A stretch of DNA of 64,000 bases from Tomitella biformata AHU 1821 (GTDB lineage: Bacteria > Actinomycetota > Actinomycetes > Mycobacteriales > Mycobacteriaceae): contig NZ_BAVQ01000037.1 of the NCBI RefSeq assembly GCF_000524475.1, positions 1 to 64,000 of the forward strand, given 5' to 3'. Below, one piece after another: positions 26,211 to 34,504 of the stretch. Numbering within the stretch: the stretch's first letter is position 1; each line of letters starts with the position of its first letter. Made by a program: the position numbers and the translations under genes. The notes under the pieces are model-generated. The model was not told the origin of the DNA. It worked only from the letters and a program-made list of their open reading frames with translations, and searched no databases.

Positions 26211-27161
26211 ATGCTAAAAATTGTCATCAATCGAGTCTTTGTCGCGATACCGCTCCTCTTGTTGGTCGCGCTATTCTCATTCACGCTGTTGGAGTTGGCG
26301 AACCGCGGGACAGACCCAGCGGCACGGATCGCAGGCGATGGGGCCACGCCGCAGCAGATCGAGATGGTGCGTGAGAATCTCAATCTCGATGCGCCGATGT
26401 TGGTCCGGTATCTCGAGTGGGTGGGCAACGCAGTCACCGGCAACTTGGGCACCTCGCTCTACAGCGGCCAGCCGGTCACAGACGCGATCATGGACAGGAT
26501 TTGGATCACGGGCTCGCTGGCGCTGTGGGCCATCGTCCTGACCGTGGTGATCGGGATCCCGCTCGGCGTGATCGCCGCGATGAAGCAGGGCTCGATCGTG
26601 GATCGTGCGGTGACGACAGTGGCCGCGCTGCTGATGGCGATCCCGCCATTCGTCCTGGGGCTGATCTTGGTGATCACCTTCGCGATCAGTCGCGCGTGGT
26701 TGCCGGCCACAGGCTATACGACGTTGGCCGAGGGCGGGTTCATCGAATGGTCCAAGCATTTGATCCTGCCCGGACTGGCGCTTGCGGCTGTGTCGGCCGC
26801 GGAATTGGCCAGGCAGACAAGAGGATCCGTGGTCGATGCCCTGAACAAAGACTACGTCCGCACCGCCCGCGCAAAAGGATTGAGCGAGCACGCTGTGCTG
26901 TGGAAGCACACCATGAAGAACGCCGGCATCTCCATCGTCACAGTGCTGGGCATGCAGATGGGCCGGATCCTGGGTGGCGCGGTCACGGTCGAGTTCGTGT
27001 TCGCGATCTCCGGCCTGGGCATGCTCGGCTACACCGCGGTGATCCAACGCGACCTGCCGGTCGTCCAAGGCGTCGTGATCATCAGCGCGCTCGCGGTGCT
27101 GCTGTGCAACCTCCTGGTGGACATGTCCTACGGATACCTCAACCCCAAGATCCGAAACTAG
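26211..27161 (+). CDS. ABC importer permease, peptide/nickel type (DppB/OppB-like)
   Basis: 316 residues, six predicted TM helices. The N-terminal helix, the segment GNLGTSLYSGQPV and the EAA loop (DYVRTARAKGLSEHAVLWKH) are typical of DppB. GAGGAG lies eight bases before the ATG. It follows the two ATPases after a 70-base gap, an order (C-D-F-B-A) different from the common A-B-C-D-F, and precedes two substrate-binding lipoproteins. Confidence 0.94.
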   Translation: MLKIVINRVFVAIPLLLLVALFSFTLLELANRGTDPAARIAGDGATPQQIEMVRENLNLDAPMLVRYLEWVGNAVTGNLGTSLYSGQPVTDAIMDRIWITGSLALWAIVLTVVIGIPLGVIAAMKQGSIVDRAVTTVAALLMAIPPFVLGLILVITFAISRAWLPATGYTTLAEGGFIEWSKHLILPGLALAAVSAAELARQTRGSVVDALNKDYVRTARAKGLSEHAVLWKHTMKNAGISIVTVLGMQMGRILGGAVTVEFVFAISGLGMLGYTAVIQRDLPVVQGVVIISALAVLLCNLLVDMSYGYLNPKIRN

Positions 27162-27234
27162 CCGCCAGCCGCCCAATGCGGCAGCTCGCGGGTGCGGTGC
27201 AAACAATGACAACTAACAGGAAGTGCGAAGTCAG

Positions 27235-28818
27235 ATGAGAAAAGGAATGGGCGCAACGCCCATCGTGAAGGGGCTGCTGGCGGCTGTGGCCGTCACACTC
27301 GTGGCCTCTGCCTGCGGGAGCGGTGGATCTGGGACGGGCGGAGGCGGACCAGTCGGCGACGTCGACCGTGACGCGACGTTGAGCATGGCGTGGACGCTGG
27401 CGCCCAACAACCTCGATCCCCACCAGTCCTCCAACTACCAGGTGGATTTCAACTACCTCTCGCCGGTGTACGACCGGTTGACCCAGGTGATCTCGGGGCC
27501 TGAGGTCGCGCCGATGCTCGCTGAGTCGTGGACGTTCGCGGACGATGGTATGTCCGCGGACTTCGTCCTGCGCAAGGACGCGACATTCCACGACGGCACC
27601 AAGGTGGACGCCGCCGCGGTGGTGAAGAGCCTGGACCGCGCCCGCGACCCCGCGAATAAGGGCGCCTCCTCACTGGGCATGGTCTCGGGCGTCGAGGCCC
27701 TGGACGAGAGCACCGTGCGGATCAGCACCAACCGGAAGGCCGCGGACCTGCCTTCGGCGCTATCCCCGACCACCGCCGCGATAATCAACCCGGTGGCGAT
27801 CGACGGCGGCGTGGACCTCTCGGTCGAGATGGCTGGCTCCGGCCCCTACATCGCGGACCAGATCCGCCGCGGCGATCGCATCAGCTACAACCGCTACGAC
27901 GGCTACTGGGACCCGGAGGCCCAGAAGTCCGCCAAGCTCGAGATCGTCGGCATCGCCGATGACAATGCGCGCTTGAACGCGTTCCGCAGTGGCCAGATCG
28001 ACGTCATGCTGACGAAGGCCGGCCAGGCCGCGGACGTGGAGACTCTCGCGAAGCAGTCCGGCTACGACATGCACACCTTCCCGGTGGCGCAGTACTACGC
28101 CGCGCAGCTGGATATCGGCCAGGCCGGTCTGGAAGACCCGCGAGTGCGACAGGCCCTCAACTATGCGATCGACCGGGACGGGATCAACTCCGCGCTGCTC
28201 GGCGACCGCTGCGTCACCACTCTGTCCCAGCCACTGGCGAAGGGCCTGGACGGTCACGACGAGGCCTTGGAAGGTCTCTACAAATTCGACCCCGAGAAGG
28301 CGCGGACCCTCCTCAAGGACGCGAACGCCCCGGCAGATCTGAAGCTCGAGCTGATCACCATCGCGGGACTGTCCCCGCAGCAGGAGATCGCCACCGTGCT
28401 CCAGGCTCAGCTGAAGGACGTCGGCGTCACCATGGACATCGTGCCGCTGCCGGCCTCCGATGCACAGGTCCGGATGGCACAGGGCGACATGGCGCTGCTG
28501 AACCCGCGGCTGACCTACCCGACGTCGATGCAGACCCTGCAGACGAACTTCCTGGTGCCGCTGCGCTTCCCGACGGCCCCGTCGCAGGATTTCACGGACG
28601 CTGCGCTGACCTCACTTGACCCCGCCATCAGCGATGCGGATCGCACCGCCGCGCTGACGAAGGCCTCCGGAATCGCCGGCAACGACGCCTATGACGTGTT
28701 CATCTGCGGGCTGCCGACCATGGTCGGCTACACCGACAAGGTCGTCGGCATCGACACCATGGGCCAGGCCGACTTCATCGGCGTCATGGACACCCGCTAC
28801 CTGGGGAAGACCTCCTAA
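27235..28818 (+). CDS. ABC importer substrate-binding lipoprotein, family 5 (copy 1)
   Basis: 527 residues. Lipoprotein signal ends with VASAC (Cys27). The SBP_bac_5 fold is shown by NNLDPHQSSNYQ, YLSPVYDRL, LAESWTFADDG and DPRVRQALNYAIDRDGI. It would deliver substrate to the DppBC/DF complex. ATG at 27235 is used with AGGAAG upstream; the GTG at 27223 has no spacing to that site. It closely resembles the next binding protein along its whole length, indicating tandem duplication. A hairpin terminator follows. Confidence 0.94.
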   Translation: MRKGMGATPIVKGLLAAVAVTLVASACGSGGSGTGGGGPVGDVDRDATLSMAWTLAPNNLDPHQSSNYQVDFNYLSPVYDRLTQVISGPEVAPMLAESWTFADDGMSADFVLRKDATFHDGTKVDAAAVVKSLDRARDPANKGASSLGMVSGVEALDESTVRISTNRKAADLPSALSPTTAAIINPVAIDGGVDLSVEMAGSGPYIADQIRRGDRISYNRYDGYWDPEAQKSAKLEIVGIADDNARLNAFRSGQIDVMLTKAGQAADVETLAKQSGYDMHTFPVAQYYAAQLDIGQAGLEDPRVRQALNYAIDRDGINSALLGDRCVTTLSQPLAKGLDGHDEALEGLYKFDPEKARTLLKDANAPADLKLELITIAGLSPQQEIATVLQAQLKDVGVTMDIVPLPASDAQVRMAQGDMALLNPRLTYPTSMQTLQTNFLVPLRFPTAPSQDFTDAALTSLDPAISDADRTAALTKASGIAGNDAYDVFICGLPTMVGYTDKVVGIDTMGQADFIGVMDTRYLGKTS

Positions 28819-28846
28819 CAGGTCGTTCTCCCCGAGTGGATAGAGG

Positions 28847-28882
28847 CAGGGCGGCGTTGAGGAGTCACTCCACGCCGCCCTG
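28847..28882 (+). terminator. Hairpin between the two tandem binding-protein genes
   Basis: CAGGGCGGCGT (28847-28857) pairs with ACGCCGCCCTG (28872-28882); the loop contains a second small stem GGAG/CTCC. Located 28 bases after the first binding-protein stop. It may stop or reduce transcription, giving unequal dosage of the binding proteins. Confidence 0.75.
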
Positions 28883-28922
28883 CTCGTCAAATGGACACTT
28901 CTGCACAGAGGACTCGAGTCAA

Positions 28923-30500
28923 TTGTCGAAACAATCGCCGCGGTCGGTTCGCGGCATTCCGGTGGCCGCCGTGCTAATTCTCGCCGTGGCGCTCACCTCA
29001 TGTGGCGCCGACGGCGGGCAAGCCGGTTCCACCGGTGAGATCGATCGATCCGCGACGCTGAGGGTCGCTGGCAATGTGGTGCCCAACAACCTCGACCCAC
29101 ACCAATCCGGCAACTACCAGATCGACTTCCCCTATCTGTCACCGGTTTACGACCGCCTGGCGCAGGCGGTCAGCGGCCCCGAGATCGTGCCAATGCTGGC
29201 TGAGTCTTGGGATTTCGCCGACGATGGCAGGTCCGTGGACTTCACCCTGCGCCCGGACGCCGAGTTCCACGACGGCGCCGCGGTCGACGCGGCGGCGGTC
29301 GTGGCCAGCCTCGAACGCGCCCGCGACCCGCAGCGCTCAAAGGTGGCCGGGCGGTTCGACATGGTGGACACCGTGACTGCTGTCGATGACGCGACCGTGC
29401 GGATCACCACCAACCGGCCGGCGCTGGACCTCCCCTCTGTGCTCTCCACCACCGAGGCGGCGATCGTGAATGTGCGGGCGATCGAAGCGGGCGTGGACAT
29501 CGCGACCACCGACGCCGGCTCCGGGCCGTACGTCTTTGATCAGGTTCGCCCCGGCGACCGGATCACCTATGCGAGGTATGACGGCTACTGGGACCCGGAG
29601 GCACAGAAGCCCGCACGCCTTGAATTGATGGGGATTCCAGACGACAACTCGCGCCTGAACGCATTTCGCTCCGGGCAGGTGGACGCGATCAAGGTGGACC
29701 CCGACCAGTACGTCGAGATACAGAACGTGGTGCAAAAGGCAGGGTTCGAATTCCACGAGTACCCGACCGTGCAGACCTACGCCGTCCAACTCGACATCGG
29801 GACCCCCGGCCTAGAGGACCCAAAGGTGCGCCAGGCCTTGAATTACGCAATCGACCGAGAGGGAATCAACTCGGCGTTGCTCGACGGCAAATGCACGCCG
29901 GTCTCCCAGCCCCTGCCCGAGGGTGTGGATGGCCATGACGGCACACGGACGGACCGATACGCCTACGACCCGGACAAGGCTCGCGCGCTGCTGAAGGCGG
30001 CCAATGCGCCGGAAGATTTGACGATCCCGGTGATCTTTGTCGCGGGGGCCTCGCCGCAGCAGGAGATGGCAACCGCGGTGCAGGCCCAACTCCAGGCCGT
30101 CGGCGTCACAGCCCAGCTATTGCCAATCCCGGCCGTGGACGCGCAAGCGACGTTCCGGACCGGGCACTATGGCCTGCTCAACTCCCGGTTGGCGTATCCC
30201 ATTCCGGGGCAGTCTCTGATGCTCAACTATCTGGCGGACTACCGCTTCCCGACACCACCGTCACCAGAGTTCGCGGACGTGGTCCTGCAGTCCCTCGACC
30301 CCTCGATCAGCGATGCGGAACGCACTGAGTTGTACGTGGAAGCCTCCGCGATCGCCTCGGACGGAGCGTATGACGTCTTTCTCTGCGGGGTCCCGACCAT
30401 GGTCGCGTACTCCTCGAACACCGTCGGTATGGACACGCTCGGACAGTCCGATTTCACCAGCGTTTTCGACATCCGATATGCGGGCAAGACAACCTCCTGA
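28923..30500 (+). CDS. ABC importer substrate-binding lipoprotein, family 5 (copy 2)
   Basis: 525 residues, clear paralogue of the preceding gene (shared NNLDPHQSGNYQ, YLSPVYDRLAQ, RYDGYWDPEAQK, VRQALNYAIDREGINSALL). Signal peptide ends in the lipobox LTSC (Cys27). The start is TTG at 28923, preceded by AGAGGA; the upstream in-frame stretch crosses the terminator hairpin and is rejected. The ligand-facing residues probably differ, so the pair may widen importer specificity. Confidence 0.92.
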   Translation: MSKQSPRSVRGIPVAAVLILAVALTSCGADGGQAGSTGEIDRSATLRVAGNVVPNNLDPHQSGNYQIDFPYLSPVYDRLAQAVSGPEIVPMLAESWDFADDGRSVDFTLRPDAEFHDGAAVDAAAVVASLERARDPQRSKVAGRFDMVDTVTAVDDATVRITTNRPALDLPSVLSTTEAAIVNVRAIEAGVDIATTDAGSGPYVFDQVRPGDRITYARYDGYWDPEAQKPARLELMGIPDDNSRLNAFRSGQVDAIKVDPDQYVEIQNVVQKAGFEFHEYPTVQTYAVQLDIGTPGLEDPKVRQALNYAIDREGINSALLDGKCTPVSQPLPEGVDGHDGTRTDRYAYDPDKARALLKAANAPEDLTIPVIFVAGASPQQEMATAVQAQLQAVGVTAQLLPIPAVDAQATFRTGHYGLLNSRLAYPIPGQSLMLNYLADYRFPTPPSPEFADVVLQSLDPSISDAERTELYVEASAIASDGAYDVFLCGVPTMVAYSSNTVGMDTLGQSDFTSVFDIRYAGKTTS

Positions 30501-30532
30501 CTAGGTGGCGGCGCGCCACGGATAGGAACGAC

Positions 30533-31345
30533 ATGGCCCAGACTCCACGGCCGCCGGACGGCGACTGGCTCGGTACCCCGTACCTCCGGCTGGACCGGCT
30601 CGGCTCAATCGCGCGGGTGACCGTCGACCGGCCTGAGGCGCGGAACGCGCTCAGCCCCGCGATGTACTACGGGCTGCGCCACGCGGTTGCGCATTGTGCG
30701 GCTGACCCCGAGATCGAGGGCCTCCTGCTCACTGGGGTGGGGGACGTGTTCATCCCCGGCGGCGACCTGGGCCGGCACGGAGTCGACGACTGGATGGACT
30801 TCGGCGCGCTGGGGATGGACACCACGCCATTCGACTCGCTGCGGACGTCGACGGTGCCGGTGGTGTCCGCGGTCAACGGGATTTGCCAGGGCGGGGGCTT
30901 CATGATCGCTCTCTGCAGCGACGTGTCCGTCGTCAGCGAGCGGGCGACCTTCCGGGTGCCGGAGCTATTTCGCGGCATCGCCGACACCTACTACGCCCAA
31001 GTGCTCGCGCGCACGATCGGCCCGGTCCGGACCCGGGACCTGATGTTCACCGGCCGGGTTTTGTCCGCGGCGGAGGCCCTCGAATGGGGCCTGGTGACGA
31101 GGGTCGTCCCGCATGCGGACCTGCACGACGAGGCGATGGAGTCGCTCGCCCAGGTGTGCCGCGCCGCCCCGGTCGCGCGGGCCGAGATCAAGAGGAGTTT
31201 GGACGAGTATCTGGGTCTCTACGACCGGATGGCCATGCGGCGCAGCCAAACGGGCCCCGAGGCACAGGAGGGGTATGCGGCATTCAAGGAGCGGCGCTCG
31301 CCCGACTGGGTGCCCGCGCAGTTCCGCGTCGAGGGCCGGCTGTGA
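30533..31345 (+). CDS. Crotonase-family protein lacking one hydratase glutamate
   Basis: 270 residues. The fold is shown by RPEARNALSPAM, the oxyanion segment IPGGDLGRHG and VNGICQGGGFMIAL. The first acid/base Glu of enoyl-CoA hydratases (GGGCEL) is replaced by Met (GGGFMI), while the second (VPELFRGI) is kept. A 2,3-hydratase of the classical type is therefore less likely than an isomerase, hydrolase or C-C lyase of the superfamily. It is placed between the second and third binding-protein genes, so the enzyme acts on the imported compound or a derivative (inference). Confidence 0.9.
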   Translation: MAQTPRPPDGDWLGTPYLRLDRLGSIARVTVDRPEARNALSPAMYYGLRHAVAHCAADPEIEGLLLTGVGDVFIPGGDLGRHGVDDWMDFGALGMDTTPFDSLRTSTVPVVSAVNGICQGGGFMIALCSDVSVVSERATFRVPELFRGIADTYYAQVLARTIGPVRTRDLMFTGRVLSAAEALEWGLVTRVVPHADLHDEAMESLAQVCRAAPVARAEIKRSLDEYLGLYDRMAMRRSQTGPEAQEGYAAFKERRSPDWVPAQFRVEGRL

Positions 31346-31417
31346 CCGGCCGCGTCGGCCACTGAGATCACGCCCCACTGGAGCCACACGATTTATCCAC
31401 CAGAGCGGAGAAGCGAT

Positions 31418-32998
31418 ATGCGGAGATCACATCTAATAGCGCTGTTTAGTTGTGCGGCGATACTTTTCACGGCCGGGTGCGGCAATGGCGGGACTGGCGC
31501 GAGCCCGGCTGCTGGCGCAGACGCGGACATCGACCGGGGCGCGACGTTGAGCATGGGTTGGATGCTGCCGCCGCCGGTGATGGATCCGCATGCGACGGCA
31601 TCGATCGTCGGGGCCTTCCCCTATCTCAGCTTGGTCTACGACCGTCTGGTCAGGGTCGACACCACCCGCGCCGACGGGCAGGCTTTCTCGCCGATGGTCG
31701 CGGAGTCGTGGGAGTTCTCGGACGGCGGCATGGTGCTCACCTTTCATCTACGCGACGACGCGAAATTCCACGACGGCGCCCCGGTCGACGCCGCGGCGGT
31801 GAAATGGAGCCTCGAGCGGGCGAAGACGAAGGCGAACTCGACGGTCGCCATGGAGCTCGACGGCATCGACAGGGTGGAGGCCCCCGACGCGAACACGGTG
31901 GTGCTCCACCTGACCGCGCCGCGTTCCGATGTCCTGTATTGGCTCTCCACCTTGGCCGGCGCGATCGTCAATCCCGCGGCCAGCGATGGCGATCTGAGCC
32001 TGGCGACCGCTGGATCTGGGCCGTACGAGTTGGAGAGCCTCAAGGTCGGTGATCGGGCGTCCTTCACGCGGTACGGCGGCTACTGGGACGAGGATGCCCA
32101 GAACATGGCGAAGATCGAGATCGTGGGGATCGTCGACGACCAGGCGCGGATGAATGCCTTGCAGAGCGGGCAGCTCGATGCGGGTATCACCAAGGTCACG
32201 CAGTACACGGAAGCAGTGAAGCTGCAGGAGCGCAATGGTTTCGGGCTGACCGACACCGACCGCAGCGCGTGGTACGCGATGTACATGAACATTGGCCACC
32301 CGGCATTGGCCGACGTCCGGGTGCGGCAGGCGATGAACCTGGCCATCGACCGCCAGTCGATCAGCGACGCGCTGCTCAACGGGCAATGCGACCCCACCTC
32401 CCAGCCGCTCCAGGAGGGCGTGATGGGACACGACCCGGACAGTGCCGACCGCTATGGATACGACATCGACGCGGCGAAGAGGCTGCTGAGGGAAGCGGGA
32501 TATGAGAACGGGTTCGAGCTGAATGTGCTGACCCTGGCCGGCGTCCGGACCAGCGACGGGGTGGCGGTGGCGATCAAGGACCAGCTTGCCAAGGTCGGGA
32601 TCGAACTGAACCTGCAGCAGCGAGACCTCAGCCAGGCCGTGGTGCAGTGGCGGGCCGGAGACGCGGACGGCTTCCAATACACGCACCCAGCGCTGGCGGA
32701 CCCCGGCGCGACGATGGAGGACATCTACACGGGCTGGCTGTATCCGACGAAATTGCCGACGGACATCGCGGAGGTGTTCGCCAAGCCTCTGGACTCGAAC
32801 CTGGGCCCGGCGCAGCGTGAGGCGGCACTCACGGCGGCTTCGCGGAGCGCCTCCGAGAATGCCGTCGAGCTTTTCGTGTGCGCGATCCCCACGCAGTACG
32901 CCTACAACCAGAACGTGACCGGGCTGGACCGGATGAGCCCGCCCACCAGTGGCGGAGCCTTCGATCTCCGGAACGTCGCGGTCACCGGCGGACAGTGA
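31418..32998 (+). CDS. ABC importer substrate-binding lipoprotein, family 5 (copy 3)
   Basis: 526 residues. Signal peptide ends FTAGC (Cys21). Same SBP_bac_5 architecture (YLSLVYDRLVR, FHLRDDAKFHDGAPVDA, VRQAMNLAIDRQSISDALL) but clearly more diverged than copies 1 and 2. GGAG lies seven to eight bases before ATG 31418. Only one permease pair is present, so this protein either shares it or works with an importer elsewhere. Confidence 0.93.
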   Translation: MRRSHLIALFSCAAILFTAGCGNGGTGASPAAGADADIDRGATLSMGWMLPPPVMDPHATASIVGAFPYLSLVYDRLVRVDTTRADGQAFSPMVAESWEFSDGGMVLTFHLRDDAKFHDGAPVDAAAVKWSLERAKTKANSTVAMELDGIDRVEAPDANTVVLHLTAPRSDVLYWLSTLAGAIVNPAASDGDLSLATAGSGPYELESLKVGDRASFTRYGGYWDEDAQNMAKIEIVGIVDDQARMNALQSGQLDAGITKVTQYTEAVKLQERNGFGLTDTDRSAWYAMYMNIGHPALADVRVRQAMNLAIDRQSISDALLNGQCDPTSQPLQEGVMGHDPDSADRYGYDIDAAKRLLREAGYENGFELNVLTLAGVRTSDGVAVAIKDQLAKVGIELNLQQRDLSQAVVQWRAGDADGFQYTHPALADPGATMEDIYTGWLYPTKLPTDIAEVFAKPLDSNLGPAQREAALTAASRSASENAVELFVCAIPTQYAYNQNVTGLDRMSPPTSGGAFDLRNVAVTGGQ

Positions 32999-33084
32999 CC
33001 ACGCGGATAGCAACCCAGGGCGTCGCGGGCGCACCGATGGCAGCTTCGGCGCCCACATTGGGCGTTCGGCAGGAGGAGCGAGAA

Positions 33085-33618
33085 ATGCAGGGTGGACCGC
33101 GGGTCAAGCATCTCGATGACGTGCCATGGTTCGAGGCGATGCGATTGCGCTTCGAAGATGGCCGGACAGCCTCGATCTGGGAGAAGTGGGTCGAGTACAC
33201 ACCGCGATACCTGGTGTTCTACAACAAGTGGGAGCCTGGCGCGCTGGCCCCGCACCACGGGCATCACGGCGACCACACGATCCTGATCCTCGAGGGCGAG
33301 CTGATCGGTCCCGGCGGCAGATACGGCGCTGGCACGCACATGATGCTCGACTGGGGGAACATGTTCGGGCCGTGGGAGGCAGGCCCGGAGGGCGCGGTCC
33401 TGTACTGCGTGATCATGGGCAGCGGCAAGTTCTTCGGCGGAGACCCGGCCGGCTGGGAGGCGATGCTGGCGGCGAAGGGCGCGGTCAGCGAGGACCTGCC
33501 ACGGCCGCCCCGGCCACCGTTCGCGGCGGACACGCTCAGCGACCCGATTCTGAAGTTGGGCCATGCCGGCGTCGAGTCGGCGCCCGACGCCCGCTTCCCG
33601 GGCAAGGTGGGGATGTGA
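33085..33618 (+). CDS. Cupin-fold metal-binding protein
   Basis: 177 residues. The cupin motif 1 is visible in PHHGHHGDHTILILEGEL, giving several His and one Glu as metal ligands, followed by a glycine-rich turn and GTHMMLDWG. Cupins of this size act as dioxygenases, isomerases or sensors; no specific substrate can be given. AGGAGGAG before the ATG at 33085 fixes the start. The stop overlaps the GTG start of the SDR by GTGA, so both belong to one unit. Confidence 0.82.
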   Translation: MQGGPRVKHLDDVPWFEAMRLRFEDGRTASIWEKWVEYTPRYLVFYNKWEPGALAPHHGHHGDHTILILEGELIGPGGRYGAGTHMMLDWGNMFGPWEAGPEGAVLYCVIMGSGKFFGGDPAGWEAMLAAKGAVSEDLPRPPRPPFAADTLSDPILKLGHAGVESAPDARFPGKVGM

Positions 33619-34469
33619 GCGGCGTCGGCGATGTGCGGGGCAAGATCGCTGTCGTGACCGGCGGCGCAGCCGGCATCGGGTACGCGATCGCCGAGTCCTT
33701 GACGCGGCGCGGCGCGGTTGTGGTGATCGCCGATGTCGAGCCCGGCGCCCTGGCCGCCGCCGCCGAGGTGTTAGGCGTCGTGGGAGTCCTCACCGATGTC
33801 TCCCAGGAGGCGGACCTGCAACGGCTGGCGGACGAGGTCCGGCGTCTGCACGGCCGGCTCGATATCGCGGTCAACAATGCCGGGGTTGCGCGGGTGGCGC
33901 CCTTCGAGGAATTGACCACCGAGGACTTTCGATGGGTCTTGGACGTCAACTTGTGGGGGGTCATCCACGGTATGCGGACGTTCCTGCCGCTCATCGAGGA
34001 GACGTCCGAGTGTGGCTACATCGTCAACACGGCGTCGATCGCCGGGGTGCGGACCGCGCCGCGGCTGGCCGCCTACGCGGCCTCGAAGTTCGGGGTGCTC
34101 GCGCTGACCGAGACGCTGAGCCAGGAGCTCGCCGCTCGGCAAGCCCGCGTCGGGGTGGGGGTGCTGGTGCCCGCCATGGTCAAGACCAATATCGCGACGA
34201 GCGAGCGGAATCGACCAGCCGTCTACCAGTCCATGCCAGCGCCGAACACAGGGGCCGCCAGCATTCCCGCGGGAGCGCTCGACGCAGCCTCAGTCGGCGA
34301 GATGGTGGTCGACTCCATCGAGCGCGGAGACCTCTACATCGTGACCCACCCGGACACGCTCGACTCGGTGCGCGAGCGGCATCGAGCCATCGAGGAGGCG
34401 TTCGAGCAGTCTGCTCGAGTGGCGTCCGGTGCAGCGGCCACGGCTGAGAGCCAGGTAGGCAATACGTGA
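33615..34469 (+). CDS. SDR family NAD(P)-dependent oxidoreductase
   Basis: 284 residues. Rossmann TGGAAGIG, NNAGVA, catalytic Ser in NTASIAG, and Y-A-A-S-K. The C-terminus is extended by about 30 residues rich in charged and Ala residues beyond the normal 250. The GTG start overlaps the cupin stop (GTGA). It likely oxidises a secondary alcohol or reduces a ketone in the pathway served by the neighbouring flavoprotein and CoA-transferase. Confidence 0.92.
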   Translation: MSGVGDVRGKIAVVTGGAAGIGYAIAESLTRRGAVVVIADVEPGALAAAAEVLGVVGVLTDVSQEADLQRLADEVRRLHGRLDIAVNNAGVARVAPFEELTTEDFRWVLDVNLWGVIHGMRTFLPLIEETSECGYIVNTASIAGVRTAPRLAAYAASKFGVLALTETLSQELAARQARVGVGVLVPAMVKTNIATSERNRPAVYQSMPAPNTGAASIPAGALDAASVGEMVVDSIERGDLYIVTHPDTLDSVRERHRAIEEAFEQSARVASGAAATAESQVGNT

Positions 34470-34504
34470 ATCGAGAGAGTGCGAGGACAGCTGTGGAGAG
34501 TTCG

